Source: Deltaproteobacteria bacterium
GTDB taxonomy: Bacteria > UBA10199 > SPLOWO2-01-44-7
Assembly: GCA_023265595.1 (NCBI GenBank)
Contig: JAHFSU010000001.1
Span: forward strand, 1 to 52,317
Length of the DNA stretch: 52,317 nucleotides
Direction: 5' to 3'
Shown here: piece after piece, positions 42,641 through 51,047 of the stretch
How the letters are laid out: every line of letters starts with the position of its first letter
Position numbering within the stretch: the first letter of the stretch is position 1
Notes under the pieces: model-generated
Seen by the model: the letters and a program-made list of their open reading frames with translations, nothing else
Told to the model about the DNA's origin: nothing
The model's database searches: none
Program-made: the position numbers and the translations under genes

Positions 42641-45153
42641 AACAGGCACTCGACATCGGCAAAGGTTATAAAGAAAAATACGGTTTTCATGAGGAAGAGA
42701 AGTCGGTTTTCAAATCGAAGAAGGGCTTAAACCATCAGGTGGTCGACGATATTTCCGATCACAAAGGCGAGCCTGATTGGATGCGCGCCTTCCGCCACAA
42801 ATCTCTCGACATCTTTTTGTCCAAGCCGATGCCGACTTGGGGCGGAAAACTCGACGACATTAATTTTGACGAAATTTTTTATTATCTCAAACCGTCCGAC
42901 CACAAAGGACAGACATGGGAAGATGTCCCGCCTGAAATCAAAAGGACATTCGATAAATTAGGAATCCCGGAATCGGAGCAGAAATTTTTGGCCGGAGCCG
43001 GCGCCCAGTATGAATCGGAGAGCGTCTATCATAATTTGAAAAAAGAATGGGAAGATAAGGGCGTGATCTTTCTGGATACCGATTCGGCGCTCAAAGAACA
43101 TCCCGAAATTTTTCGAAAATATTTTTCAACAATCGTCCCGCCCGATGACAATAAATTTGCGGCGCTCAACAGTGCGGTCTGGTCGGGTGGCAGTTTTCTC
43201 TACGTGCCGCCGGGCATTCACGTCGACTTGCCGCTGCAGGCCTATTTTAGAATCAATGCCAAAAATGTCGGCCAGTTTGAAAGAACATTGCTCATCGTCG
43301 ACAAAGGGGCACAGGCCCATTACGTGGAAGGTTGCACCGCCCCGTCGTATTCCACCGATTCGCTCCATTCCGCGGTTGTTGAAGTCATTGTGATGGAGGG
43401 GGCCCGGTTTCGCTACACCACCATCCAGAACTGGTCGGCCAATGTTTACAATCTCGTGACCAAGCGTTCCAAGGCCTACAAAGATGCAACCATGGAATGG
43501 GTCGACGCGAATTTGGGATGTCTTACTGCCGATGCCCAAGTATTCTTGAATCCGAAAGGTCCCATCTCGATCGCCGAAGTAAAAAAAGGAGATTCGGTTT
43601 ATGCAGTGGATCTTAATGATCTCAAACCGAAAAAGTTTAAAGTCAACGCCGTTCGTTGCACCGGAGTAAAAAAGACCTATCGTCTCACAACCCAAAACTT
43701 CCGAACGGTAAAAGCAACGGCCAATCATCCCTTCCTGACATTAACAAAGGAGAGCTATTCCGCTTATCCAAAACTCGCATGGCAACCCCTTGAAAAGCTC
43801 AAAGAAGGGAATTTGATTGCAATGCTTACGGCGCTTCCCGACGAGGGGAAACCTTATCCAATCCATTATATCTATCCCCAAATAGCAGGAAGAGGTTTAA
43901 AACATCCGGTCTCCATACCCAAAGAAACAACAGAGGACTTCATGTGGTTTCTAGGTCTCTATTTGGGAGATGGTTGTATAGAACGCGATGCCAAATCAAA
44001 ACGGGCCAGACGCGTTTACCTTGCCGTTCCTCCCAATGACAGGGCAAGGCCACAACTCATCAAAATTTTAAAGGACGTTTTTAACACGGAATGGAAACCC
44101 AAAGGCATTTCTGTAACGATTGCCTCTGCTGTATTAGCGGATTTCGTTCTTCAGCTGGGATTCGACGGCACCGCAAAATCAAAACGGATTCCAAAGTGGA
44201 TTTACTCGCTACCTCTCCGACAAAAATTGGCCTTCATCGAGGGTTACATGGAAGCAGATGGCCATGTCCGCCATGGAAAAAAGGGTGGCGCTATCATGGA
44301 AAAAGGACAGCTGGCCTTCGCCTCCGTTAATAAAAAATTGCTGGAAGAGTTAAAATTATTGATGATCTCTTGCGGGTTGAATCCGTTAAAAATTTCAACC
44401 TATTCCAAGGAGAGGAGCTTGCTGAATTATCCAGCAAAGAATTACACAACCCACTATTTGACTCTCAATTTGCGGGAGAATTTGGCAAAAATCCGTAAAA
44501 AAGAGGCAAGTCAATCCATGATTCAGTTTACACGAGTCCGTTCCATTGAAGCGGAGGGAGAAGAAGCCGTGTATGATATCGAAGTCGATGGCGCTCACAA
44601 TTTTATTGCGAATGGCCTTATCGTCCACAATTCCAAATTAACGATGAAATACCCTTCGATTTATCTGATGGAGCCGGGGGCAAAGGGGGATATTCTTTCG
44701 GTCGCTTTTGCAGGAGCCGCACAGCATCAGGATGCCGGCGGCAAAGTGGTTCACTGCGCCCCCCACACCTCGTCGCATGTTTTGTCCAAATCGGTCAGCC
44801 AACACGGCGGCCGTTCTTCGTATCGTGGTTTGGTGAAAGTCTATCCCGGGTGCAAAGATGTCAAATCGACCGTCCGTTGCGATGCGCTGTTGATGGACAA
44901 GAATTCCCGTTCCGACACCTATCCTTATATGGAAATTGATGAGAAAGAGGTGACGATCGGCCATGAAGCGACCGTTTCCAAAATCGGCGATGAGCAACTT
45001 TTCTATTTAAGAAGCCGGGGCCTCTCGGAAGAAGAGGCCAACTCGATGATCGTCTCCGGTTTTATCGAACCGATCGTCAAAGAGCTGCCGATGGAATACG
45101 CGGTCGAGATGAACCGTTTGATTCAACTGCAAATGGAAGGATCCGTTGGATAA
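42637..45153 (+). CDS. sufB: Fe-S scaffold protein SufB containing an intein
   Basis: One uninterrupted frame of 838 codons. Residues 1-294 and 666-838 are SufB (GSFLYVPPGIHVDLPLQAYFRIN; TLLIVDKGAQAHYVEGC; SKLTMKYPSIYLMEPGAKG; HCAPHTSSHVLSKS; IGHEATVSKIGDEQLFYLRSRGLSEEEA). Residues 295-665 are an intein. After splicing the protein has 467 aa, the normal SufB length. It assembles Fe-S clusters with SufC and SufD. The break lies between NLG and SKLTMKYPS, a highly conserved stretch of the host, which is typical of intein insertion sites. Without splicing the scaffold would be disrupted. Confidence 0.97.
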   Translation: MKQALDIGKGYKEKYGFHEEEKSVFKSKKGLNHQVVDDISDHKGEPDWMRAFRHKSLDIFLSKPMPTWGGKLDDINFDEIFYYLKPSDHKGQTWEDVPPEIKRTFDKLGIPESEQKFLAGAGAQYESESVYHNLKKEWEDKGVIFLDTDSALKEHPEIFRKYFSTIVPPDDNKFAALNSAVWSGGSFLYVPPGIHVDLPLQAYFRINAKNVGQFERTLLIVDKGAQAHYVEGCTAPSYSTDSLHSAVVEVIVMEGARFRYTTIQNWSANVYNLVTKRSKAYKDATMEWVDANLGCLTADAQVFLNPKGPISIAEVKKGDSVYAVDLNDLKPKKFKVNAVRCTGVKKTYRLTTQNFRTVKATANHPFLTLTKESYSAYPKLAWQPLEKLKEGNLIAMLTALPDEGKPYPIHYIYPQIAGRGLKHPVSIPKETTEDFMWFLGLYLGDGCIERDAKSKRARRVYLAVPPNDRARPQLIKILKDVFNTEWKPKGISVTIASAVLADFVLQLGFDGTAKSKRIPKWIYSLPLRQKLAFIEGYMEADGHVRHGKKGGAIMEKGQLAFASVNKKLLEELKLLMISCGLNPLKISTYSKERSLLNYPAKNYTTHYLTLNLRENLAKIRKKEASQSMIQFTRVRSIEAEGEEAVYDIEVDGAHNFIANGLIVHNSKLTMKYPSIYLMEPGAKGDILSVAFAGAAQHQDAGGKVVHCAPHTSSHVLSKSVSQHGGRSSYRGLVKVYPGCKDVKSTVRCDALLMDKNSRSDTYPYMEIDEKEVTIGHEATVSKIGDEQLFYLRSRGLSEEEANSMIVSGFIEPIVKELPMEYAVEMNRLIQLQMEGSVG
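43519..44631 (+). mobile_element. SufB intein with LAGLIDADG homing endonuclease
   Basis: The intein has 371 aa (SufB residues 295-665). Splicing blocks: N-terminal Cys in CLTADAQVFL; block B TANHPFLTL (T and H); C-terminal VYDIEVDGAHNFIANGLIVHN with penultimate His664 and Asn665; the +1 residue is Ser. The endonuclease has both LAGLIDADG-type motifs, FLGLYLGDGCIE (Asp445) and FIEGYMEADGHV (Asp541), with the acidic residues kept, so both splicing and homing look intact. This is a class 1 Cys/Asn/Ser+1 intein. It inserts in the homologous intein-free sufB allele by gene conversion (family knowledge). Confidence 0.95.
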
Positions 45154-45170
45154 AAACGTGAAACGTGAAT

Positions 45171-45190
45171 CCCGCCAAACTACCGGCGGG
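45171..45190. repeat. Palindromic repeat before sufD
   Basis: CCCGCC (45171-45176) and GGCGGG (45185-45190) flank AAACTACC, followed by CAGGCG. It lies in the 76-base sufB-sufD gap among CGTGAA direct repeats, and resembles the element at the rrf2-sufC junction. Confidence 0.5.
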
Positions 45191-45229
45191 CAGGCGTGGG
45201 TCGTGAATCGTAAAAAAGAGGATAAAAAG

Positions 45230-46477
45230 ATGGAACCGAAATGGCTCACAGAACGCCGCCAAAAAGCGGCCGAGGATTTTAAGACCCTACCCCTTCCCAA
45301 AACGGATGAGTTTTGGAGACGGACGAATTTATCCCGTATCCCATTTGATCAATTTGAGCCGATCCAATCGGTAACCAATGGCGCCGCCAAAGGGTCCGCC
45401 AGTCGATATCTGCCGGTTCCGATGATGGTTTCGGGTGAACTCCTCTACGGTGAAAAAATGTCGCCAGCCACGCTCGATCCCAACTCCCAAAAAGCGGGTG
45501 TTATACTCGACGGTTTGCAAAATGCGTTAGAAAAATATCCGGAACTTGTTTTAAAATATTTTGGGAAAGGTTTTCAAAATCGCCATGAAAAATTTTTGGC
45601 GCAAAATGAGGCTTTTTGGCAAACAGGGGTCTTTTGTTACATCCCCAAAAATACCCAAGTAGAGTTGCCGATCCTTTTGGCCTCCCATTTTTCCGGCGGC
45701 AACCAAAGCGCAGCCCCCCGCTTGCTGATTGTGTTGGACAAGGGGGCCAAGACAACCATTGTCCATTACGCCTCATCGGAAACGGAAAACGATTCCATTT
45801 TTTTGAACAATGTTGTCGAAATTTATATCGAAGAGGAAGCCCACTTGACGTACATCGATTCACAAGCCCTCTCCGATCAAACATTTGAAATCGCGCAAAA
45901 AAGAATCGAGTTGGAAACCAACGCTAAATTAAAATGGGTGCTCGATATTCAGGGTTCAAAACTTTCCAAAACAAATATTGAGACCGTTCTCAAAGGGTCC
46001 GGGGCCGCGGCCGAGGTGTTGGGTCTGCTCTGTGGCAACAAAAAACAACATTTGGAACTGTATGCATGGACACAACACGCCGCCCCGCACACCACGGCCG
46101 ACATTTTGATCAAAGGAACGGCAAACGATGCGGCCAAAACCATTTTTCAGGGGATGATCCGGATTGAAAAAGCGGCGCAAGGGACGGAAAGCTACATGGC
46201 CAACAACAATCTGGTGTTAAGTGAAAAGGCCCATGCCGATTCGATCCCAAGACTCGAAATCGAGGCCGATGATGTGCGCGCCTCGCACGGCGCCACGATC
46301 GGACAGGTCGATGCCGAACAACTTTTTTATCTGGAGACAAGGGGCCTAAACCGCGAAGAGGCGGAACATCTGATTGTTGAAGGATTTTATGAAGATATTT
46401 TCGGCCGCATCCCGGTGGAAAGTGTTCGCGAGGTGATGCGGAAAAATATCGAAAAAAAGGTAGGGGTGATTGCATGA
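45230..46477 (+). CDS. sufD: Fe-S assembly protein SufD
   Basis: The protein has 415 aa from ATG 45230 (MEPKWLTERRQKAAEDFKTL), with an AGAGGA site upstream. An in-frame start at 45146 would translate the repeat-bearing gap and is rejected. The beta-helix core and C-terminal signature are typical: TESYMANNNLVLSEKAHADSIP, EIEADDVRASHGATIGQVDAEQLFYLETRGLNREEAEHLIVEGF. It partners SufB on the SufC dimer. It is followed by sufS with an ATGA overlap. Confidence 0.95.
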   Translation: MEPKWLTERRQKAAEDFKTLPLPKTDEFWRRTNLSRIPFDQFEPIQSVTNGAAKGSASRYLPVPMMVSGELLYGEKMSPATLDPNSQKAGVILDGLQNALEKYPELVLKYFGKGFQNRHEKFLAQNEAFWQTGVFCYIPKNTQVELPILLASHFSGGNQSAAPRLLIVLDKGAKTTIVHYASSETENDSIFLNNVVEIYIEEEAHLTYIDSQALSDQTFEIAQKRIELETNAKLKWVLDIQGSKLSKTNIETVLKGSGAAAEVLGLLCGNKKQHLELYAWTQHAAPHTTADILIKGTANDAAKTIFQGMIRIEKAAQGTESYMANNNLVLSEKAHADSIPRLEIEADDVRASHGATIGQVDAEQLFYLETRGLNREEAEHLIVEGFYEDIFGRIPVESVREVMRKNIEKKVGVIA

Positions 46478-47700
46478 CTTTCCCGACTGAAAAAATCCGG
46501 AGCGATTTTCCGATTCTCAAAAGAAAAATCGGATCCAAAGCGCTGGTCTATCTCGACAACGCCGCCTCCTCCCAAAAACCGAAACAGGTGATCGAGGCGA
46601 TGGATGCCTTCTACCAATCAAGCTACGCCAATATCCACCGCGGCATCTACACAATCGCGGAAGAAGCGACGGAGCTTTATGAAAATGCGCGCAAATCAGT
46701 TGCCCGATTTTTGAACGCCGCATCAGAAAGTGAAATTGTTTTTACGCGCGGCACGACCGAAGGGATCAATCTTGTCCGCTTTGCGTGGGGAAGAAAAAAT
46801 ATCGAAGAAGGGGATGAAATTTTACTGACCGAAATGGAACACCATTCCAATCTGGTCCCGTGGCAGCTTTTGGCCCAGGAAAAAGGGGCCACACTGAAAT
46901 TTATCCCGTTTGATGCGCAAGGGCGCCTGCAACTCGACCGACTCGATTCCCTTTTGACTCCCAAAACAAAACTGGCGGCTTGCGCATTTGCCTCCAACAC
47001 ATTCGGGACAATCAATCCGGTTGAAAAAATTATTGCGGCGGCCCATGCAAAAGGAATCCCCGTTTTGCTCGACGCCGCACAGGCCGTGCCCCATTTCAAA
47101 ATCGATCTTCAAAAGCTCGATTGCGATTTTTTGGCCTTCTCTTCACACAAAATGCTGGGTCCTACGGGCATCGGTGTTTTGTATGGGAAAAAGAGGCATC
47201 TTGAAAAAATGGACCCTTTTTTGGGGGGTGGAGAAATGATTAAAAAAGTGGAATGGGATCACGCCACATGGAACGATATCCCATGGAAATTTGAGGCCGG
47301 CACTCAAAGCATTGCCGAAGCGGTGGGCCTCCATGCGGCTATCCAATACTTAAACCACGTGGAACTCGACAAAATTTTTGAACACGATCAAAGTCTTGTC
47401 CGCTATTGTATGGAGCGGCTCCCCGAAATCGACGGCCTCACTATGTATGGCCCACCGGCCCATGAACGGACCGGACTCATCGCCTTCTCCATTCGGGATA
47501 TCCATCCCCATGACATCGCCGCCGTACTCGATCGTAACGGCATTTGCGTTAGAGCGGGACATCATTGCACACAGCCGCTTCATCGCAAATTAGGTTTAGA
47601 GGCAACCGTTCGGGCCAGTTTTTATCTTTATAATACAAAAGAAGAGGTCGATCTGCTGGTGGATGGATTAAAGGATACAGTGAAATTATTTAGAAAGTAG
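46474..47700 (+). CDS. sufS: Cysteine desulfurase SufS
   Basis: The 408-aa group II aminotransferase-fold enzyme has PLP-lysine K226 in FSSHKMLGPTGIGVLYG and the catalytic Cys365 in RAGHHCTQPLHRKLG. The N-terminal YLDNAASSQKP...NIHRGIYTIAEEAT and the LLTEMEHHSNLVPWQ block are typical. It removes sulfur from cysteine as a persulfide and passes it to SufU, encoded 58 bases downstream. The start overlaps the sufD stop. Confidence 0.97.
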   Translation: MTFPTEKIRSDFPILKRKIGSKALVYLDNAASSQKPKQVIEAMDAFYQSSYANIHRGIYTIAEEATELYENARKSVARFLNAASESEIVFTRGTTEGINLVRFAWGRKNIEEGDEILLTEMEHHSNLVPWQLLAQEKGATLKFIPFDAQGRLQLDRLDSLLTPKTKLAACAFASNTFGTINPVEKIIAAAHAKGIPVLLDAAQAVPHFKIDLQKLDCDFLAFSSHKMLGPTGIGVLYGKKRHLEKMDPFLGGGEMIKKVEWDHATWNDIPWKFEAGTQSIAEAVGLHAAIQYLNHVELDKIFEHDQSLVRYCMERLPEIDGLTMYGPPAHERTGLIAFSIRDIHPHDIAAVLDRNGICVRAGHHCTQPLHRKLGLEATVRASFYLYNTKEEVDLLVDGLKDTVKLFRK

Positions 47701-47717
47701 GAAGTAGCTGGTACAAT

Positions 47718-47758
47718 CGTACGAGAGTCCGAGCGTACGATCGTCCAAGCGTACGAAT
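47718..47758. repeat. 16-bp tandem repeat upstream of sufU
   Basis: CGTACGA occurs at 47718, 47734 and 47750, exactly 16 bases apart. Units CGTACGAGAGTCCGAG and CGTACGATCGTCCAAG match at 13 of 16 positions, with a partial third copy that ends at the sufU ATG. It fills most of the sufS-sufU gap and leaves no Shine-Dalgarno site. Confidence 0.6.
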
Positions 47759-48139
47759 ATGGATGCACTTTATCGCGAAGAAATTTTGGAACATTACAAG
47801 TTCCCGAGAAACCGGGGGGCTTTGCAGCATCCCGACATTACTTACAAAGATACGAATCCCCTCTGCGGCGATGAAGTTCAAATCGATTTAAGTATCAAAG
47901 AAAATAGGGTGACTGATGTCAAATTTCAAGCGAAGGGCTGCGCCATTTCACAGGCGGCTACCTCGATGCTGACAGACATGATCGAGGGAAAGACATTGGA
48001 TGAAATAAAACAGTTGGGGAAAAAAGAGATTCTGGAAGCGCTCGGCATTGAACTGGGCCCTGTTCGTCTGAAATGCGCACTGCTCTGTCTTAAAGTTTTG
48101 AAGAGTGGCGTTTATGGAATCAAGGAGTGGCCTACATGA
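47759..48139 (+). CDS. sufU: SufU-type Fe-S assembly/sulfur-transfer protein
   Basis: The 126-aa IscU-fold protein has C36 and D38 (NPLCGDEVQ), C61 (KGCAISQA) and C106 (VRLKCALLC). YREEILEHYKFPRNRG at the N-terminus is typical. SufU binds zinc and accepts persulfide from SufS, or acts as a scaffold. Position after sufS supports SufU over IscU. The extra C110 is unusual. The 16-bp tandem repeat directly upstream leaves no obvious ribosome-binding site. Confidence 0.93.
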   Translation: MDALYREEILEHYKFPRNRGALQHPDITYKDTNPLCGDEVQIDLSIKENRVTDVKFQAKGCAISQAATSMLTDMIEGKTLDEIKQLGKKEILEALGIELGPVRLKCALLCLKVLKSGVYGIKEWPT

Positions 48140-48152
48140 GGGAGAAAATAAT

Positions 48153-48458
48153 ATGAAAGAATATGAAGTCGCCAAAGTAAAGGATATTCCGCCGGGAGAG
48201 TCCAAATGTGTCGATGTCGATGGAGACCCGGTCGCCATTTTTAATCTCGACGGCCAGTTTTACGCCATCAGCGATACCTGCACCCATGCCCAAGCCTCGT
48301 TATCCGAAGGGTTTGTCGAAGAGGGCATTGTCACCTGCCCGTTGCATGGGGCTCAATTCGACATCAAAACCGGAAAAAATATGACGATGCCGGCGCCGGT
48401 CCCCGTTCAAACCTACACCGTCAAAATTGAAGGTGACGCCATAAAGATAGTAGTGTAA
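48153..48458 (+). CDS. Rieske-type [2Fe-2S] ferredoxin
   Basis: The protein has 101 aa from ATG 48153 with GAGGGAG seven bases upstream; a longer frame starting inside sufU is rejected. Rieske ligands are C43-H45 (DTCTHAQASL) and C62-H65 (VTCPLHGAQFD). The small soluble form resembles the ferredoxin subunit of dioxygenases and nitrite reductase small subunits. Placed at the end of the suf operon, 13 bases after sufU, it may be an electron donor or a client of cluster assembly (inference). Confidence 0.92.
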   Translation: MKEYEVAKVKDIPPGESKCVDVDGDPVAIFNLDGQFYAISDTCTHAQASLSEGFVEEGIVTCPLHGAQFDIKTGKNMTMPAPVPVQTYTVKIEGDAIKIVV

Positions 48459-48468
48459 AAGCCCCGCC

Positions 48469-49110
48469 GTGCCAGCGAAACAATCCAAACTTTCAAGGGC
48501 CGTCCGGATCAAATACAATATCTTGTCGCGTCTTTACGATTATATCTGGCCCGGCTATATCCGCAAAACAGTCGGCGAAGCCATGGCCCCATTAAACCTC
48601 TCCGGTTCGGAAAAAATTCTCGACATCGGATGCGGCACGGGGCAACTCGAAAAATCACTTCTTCAAAAATGGCCCAATCTGAAAATAACCGGCATCGACC
48701 TTTCAGAAGACATGCTTGGGTTTGCGCAAAAAAGGATTGGGTCCAATCCAAACATTATCTTCAAACAGGGTGATTTTCTGGAGACCTCTCTGGAAGAAAA
48801 CAGTTTTGATGTGGCCTTCAGCATCTCCAATCTTCATTATTTTTCAAATCCCCTTTCCGTTTTTGAAAAGGTAAAACGGGTTTTAAAACCGGGTGGACTT
48901 TTTATCATTGTCGACTGGAACCGCGATTCCTTTCAGGGAAAAATATATAACTGGTATATGGGAAAGGCGGACCCGGCATTTGCCAAAATCTATCGCATCT
49001 CAGAGGCCTATCCTCTTTTGGAAGAGGCCGGGTTGAAACCGAAAAATCACCGCTTTTTTGGTGTTGGCCTCCGGTGGCGAATGATGTGTCTGGTCGCTCA
49101 AAAGCCTTAA
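48469..49110 (+). CDS. SAM-dependent methyltransferase (class I)
   Basis: The protein has 213 aa; GTG start (48469) without a clear Shine-Dalgarno site. Motif I ILDIGCGTGQLEKSLL, motif II GIDLSEDML, the FDVAFSISNLHYF post-II region and LKPGGLFIIVDW define a methyltransferase-11/UbiE-like fold. The substrate is unknown. It lies 10 bases after the Rieske gene and may be read through from the suf operon. A small GC-rich hairpin (TTGGGG/CCCCAA, 49112-49131) follows. Confidence 0.85.
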   Translation: MPAKQSKLSRAVRIKYNILSRLYDYIWPGYIRKTVGEAMAPLNLSGSEKILDIGCGTGQLEKSLLQKWPNLKITGIDLSEDMLGFAQKRIGSNPNIIFKQGDFLETSLEENSFDVAFSISNLHYFSNPLSVFEKVKRVLKPGGLFIIVDWNRDSFQGKIYNWYMGKADPAFAKIYRISEAYPLLEEAGLKPKNHRFFGVGLRWRMMCLVAQKP

Positions 49111-49198
49111 ATTGGGGGAGAAAGACCCCAAGAAGAGTCTGCCACAGAAAAAAGTCGCATTTAACTATGTGAAATTAAATAACTTTTAGAATCGGCGT

Positions 49199-49660
49199 TT
49201 GGCAGACAATTTGCAATTAATGCTGGCGATGAGCCATATTAACCACAAAGGACCGAAAAGGACCCAGATTCCGACCCCCTTTGAGCCACTCAATAATCGC
49301 AAAAATGCGAGGCCAAAAAGCGAAACGATTGGGCAGACCTATGGGGAGAGGCGCCATCAGCTCAGTCTTTTGGAGTCCACCGGCTGGCTCAAAACCGGTT
49401 TCAATAGAGCCAAAGATTTTTTCTTGGGGACAGGAAAAAAATCGAATCATACTGAGGATTTTGCGAATAAAGATGATACCTATTTGGGAACCAACCTTTT
49501 CCGTGATTATGCCCAGTCGGCCGTCGAAAAAAGAACCCGCCTTGAAGGGGGTGTCAAACCGGTTGCAAAACCGGCCTCTCAACAATATGTCCACTTTCTC
49601 GATTCGGTGATTACCTATCTGACCCCCCAAAAAATGGCCGTAAAACCTTCCAAAAAATAG
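49199..49660 (+). CDS. Hypothetical protein
   Basis: An open frame of 153 codons with TTG at 49199 or ATG at 49220; no ribosome-binding site is visible. The composition is polar and basic with no signal peptide or membrane segment (RPKSETIGQTYGERRHQL; KTGFNRAKDFFLGTGKKS). The C-terminus reads LDSVITYLTPQKMAVKP. No family was recognised. It is kept as a gene because the frame is long, fills the gap before rpmE and has codon use like its neighbours. Confidence 0.5.
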   Translation: MADNLQLMLAMSHINHKGPKRTQIPTPFEPLNNRKNARPKSETIGQTYGERRHQLSLLESTGWLKTGFNRAKDFFLGTGKKSNHTEDFANKDDTYLGTNLFRDYAQSAVEKRTRLEGGVKPVAKPASQQYVHFLDSVITYLTPQKMAVKPSKK

Positions 49661-49700
49661 TCTTGTTTAATGAAAATTGCTGTGTTAGGAGGCGAACCCT

Positions 49701-49922
49701 ATGAAAGAAGGCATCCACCCCGAAATGCACGCGATTACCATCACCTGTGCCTGTGGCCATCAGATACAAACGATGTCGACCATAGCCAAAAATTTCGCCA
49801 TAGAGATCTGCTCCAACTGCCATCCTTATTTCACAGGCAAACAAAAATTGATCGATTCGGCGGGCCGTGTCGAACGCTTCCAGAAAAAATACGCCAAGTT
49901 TCAGAAAAAACCGAAACATTAA
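49701..49922 (+). CDS. rpmE: 50S ribosomal protein L31 (zinc form)
   Basis: The protein has 73 aa, with TTAGGAGGCG before ATG 49701. MKEGIHPEMHAITITCACGHQIQTMSTI and IEICSNCHPYFTGKQKLIDSAGRVERFQKKY are diagnostic. C16, C18, C37 and C40 form the zinc site of the C+ paralogue. It precedes prfA, the usual rpmE-prfA-prmC order. Confidence 0.96.
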   Translation: MKEGIHPEMHAITITCACGHQIQTMSTIAKNFAIEICSNCHPYFTGKQKLIDSAGRVERFQKKYAKFQKKPKH

Positions 49923-49930
49923 CATCCCTT

Positions 49931-49977
49931 TGTCATTGCGAGGCCCCCAAGAGAAGTCAGTGGGGACGAAGCAATCT
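49931..49977. repeat. Dispersed GTCATTGCGAGG...GAAGCAATC-type repeat
   Basis: A TGTCATTGCGAGG start and ACGAAGCAATCT end with terminal inverted ATTGC/GCAAT. This short interspersed sequence pattern is known from many environmental bacterial genomes. Here it forms the entire rpmE-prfA spacer and ends 5 bases before the prfA ATG. Confidence 0.55.
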
Positions 49978-49982
49978 ATTTT

Positions 49983-51047
49983 ATGTTCACCAAACTTGAC
50001 AAAATTTTTCATCGCTATGAAGAGTTGATGCATAAACTCTCCGATCCGGCGATCATCTCGGATAACCAGCAATTTCAGAAACTCTCCAAAGAGCATTCCG
50101 ACATGACGGAGCTTGTGGATGTCTATACGGAATACAAAGCGACCAAAAAAAATCTGGAGGAAAACCGGGAGATCATCGCCCATGAAAAAGATCCCGATAT
50201 CCGCCAGATGGCGAAAGAAGAAGTCATCCCTTTGGAAGAAAAAATAAAATTATTCGAAGAGCGCCTCAAAGTTCTTCTTTTACCCCAAGACCCCAACGAT
50301 GAAAGAAACATTTTTTTGGAAATCCGTGCCGGAACCGGCGGTGACGAGGCGGCTCTTTTCGCGGCGGACCTCTTCCGCATGTATTCGCGTTATGCCGAAA
50401 CGATGCGCTGGCAGTTGGAGGTAATCGAATCGAGCGGAAGCGGCAAAGGGGGCTTTAAGGAAATCATCGCGCAGATCCGCGGCCACAAGGTTTACAGCAA
50501 GATGAAATACGAGAGCGGCGTGCACCGCGTGCAGAGAGTACCGGAGACCGAACAGATGGGCCGTGTGCATACCTCTGCCGTAACGGTCGCCGTTTTGCCG
50601 GAGCCCGACGAGGTGGAAGTGGTCATCGACAAAAAAGATTTGCGCATCGACACCTTTTCCGCCGGCGGCCCCGGAGGCCAGCATGTCAACAAGACGCAAT
50701 CGGCCGTGCGGCTGACGCATCTTCCATCCGGCCTTGCAGTCGCCTGTCAGGAGGAACGTTCACAGCATAAAAACATGGCGCGGGCGATGAAATTGTTGAA
50801 AGCCCGTCTCTTCGACAAAATGTTGCAGGAACAGCAGGACGAGATGGCCAAGACACGCAAGGGAATGGTCGGTACCGGCGACCGGAGCGAAAAAATCCGG
50901 ACCTACAATTTTCCGCAAAATAGACTTACCGACCATCGCATCGGTTTAACGCTTTATCAGTTGGATAAAATCATGGAAGGTCATTTGGAGGATGTCGTCT
51001 CTCCCATCCGCACCCACTTTCAGACAGAGGCGTTGAAGAGTGGCTAA
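49983..51047 (+). CDS. prfA: Peptide chain release factor 1
   Basis: The 354-aa protein is full length. The PxT anticodon-like motif is PET in HRVQRVPETEQMGRVHTS, and the catalytic GGQ is at 231-233 (SAGGPGGQHVNKTQSAVRLTHLPSG). It terminates translation at UAA and UAG. The leader is a dispersed repeat with no clear Shine-Dalgarno site. The stop overlaps the convergent orphan gene by 4 bases; prmC, which methylates this GGQ, follows after that gene. Confidence 0.97.
   Translation: MFTKLDKIFHRYEELMHKLSDPAIISDNQQFQKLSKEHSDMTELVDVYTEYKATKKNLEENREIIAHEKDPDIRQMAKEEVIPLEEKIKLFEERLKVLLLPQDPNDERNIFLEIRAGTGGDEAALFAADLFRMYSRYAETMRWQLEVIESSGSGKGGFKEIIAQIRGHKVYSKMKYESGVHRVQRVPETEQMGRVHTSAVTVAVLPEPDEVEVVIDKKDLRIDTFSAGGPGGQHVNKTQSAVRLTHLPSGLAVACQEERSQHKNMARAMKLLKARLFDKMLQEQQDEMAKTRKGMVGTGDRSEKIRTYNFPQNRLTDHRIGLTLYQLDKIMEGHLEDVVSPIRTHFQTEALKSG

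Noticed and set aside
45146-45229. Upstream start for sufD
   Set aside because: It would translate a repeat-bearing spacer; the ATG at 45230 has a better site and matches SufD N-termini.
45501-45884. Antisense frames within suf genes
   Set aside because: Shadows of sufD with no ribosome-binding site and no protein-like features.
48105-48152. Upstream start for the Rieske ferredoxin
   Set aside because: It lies within sufU; ATG 48153 has a good ribosome-binding site and gives the normal length.
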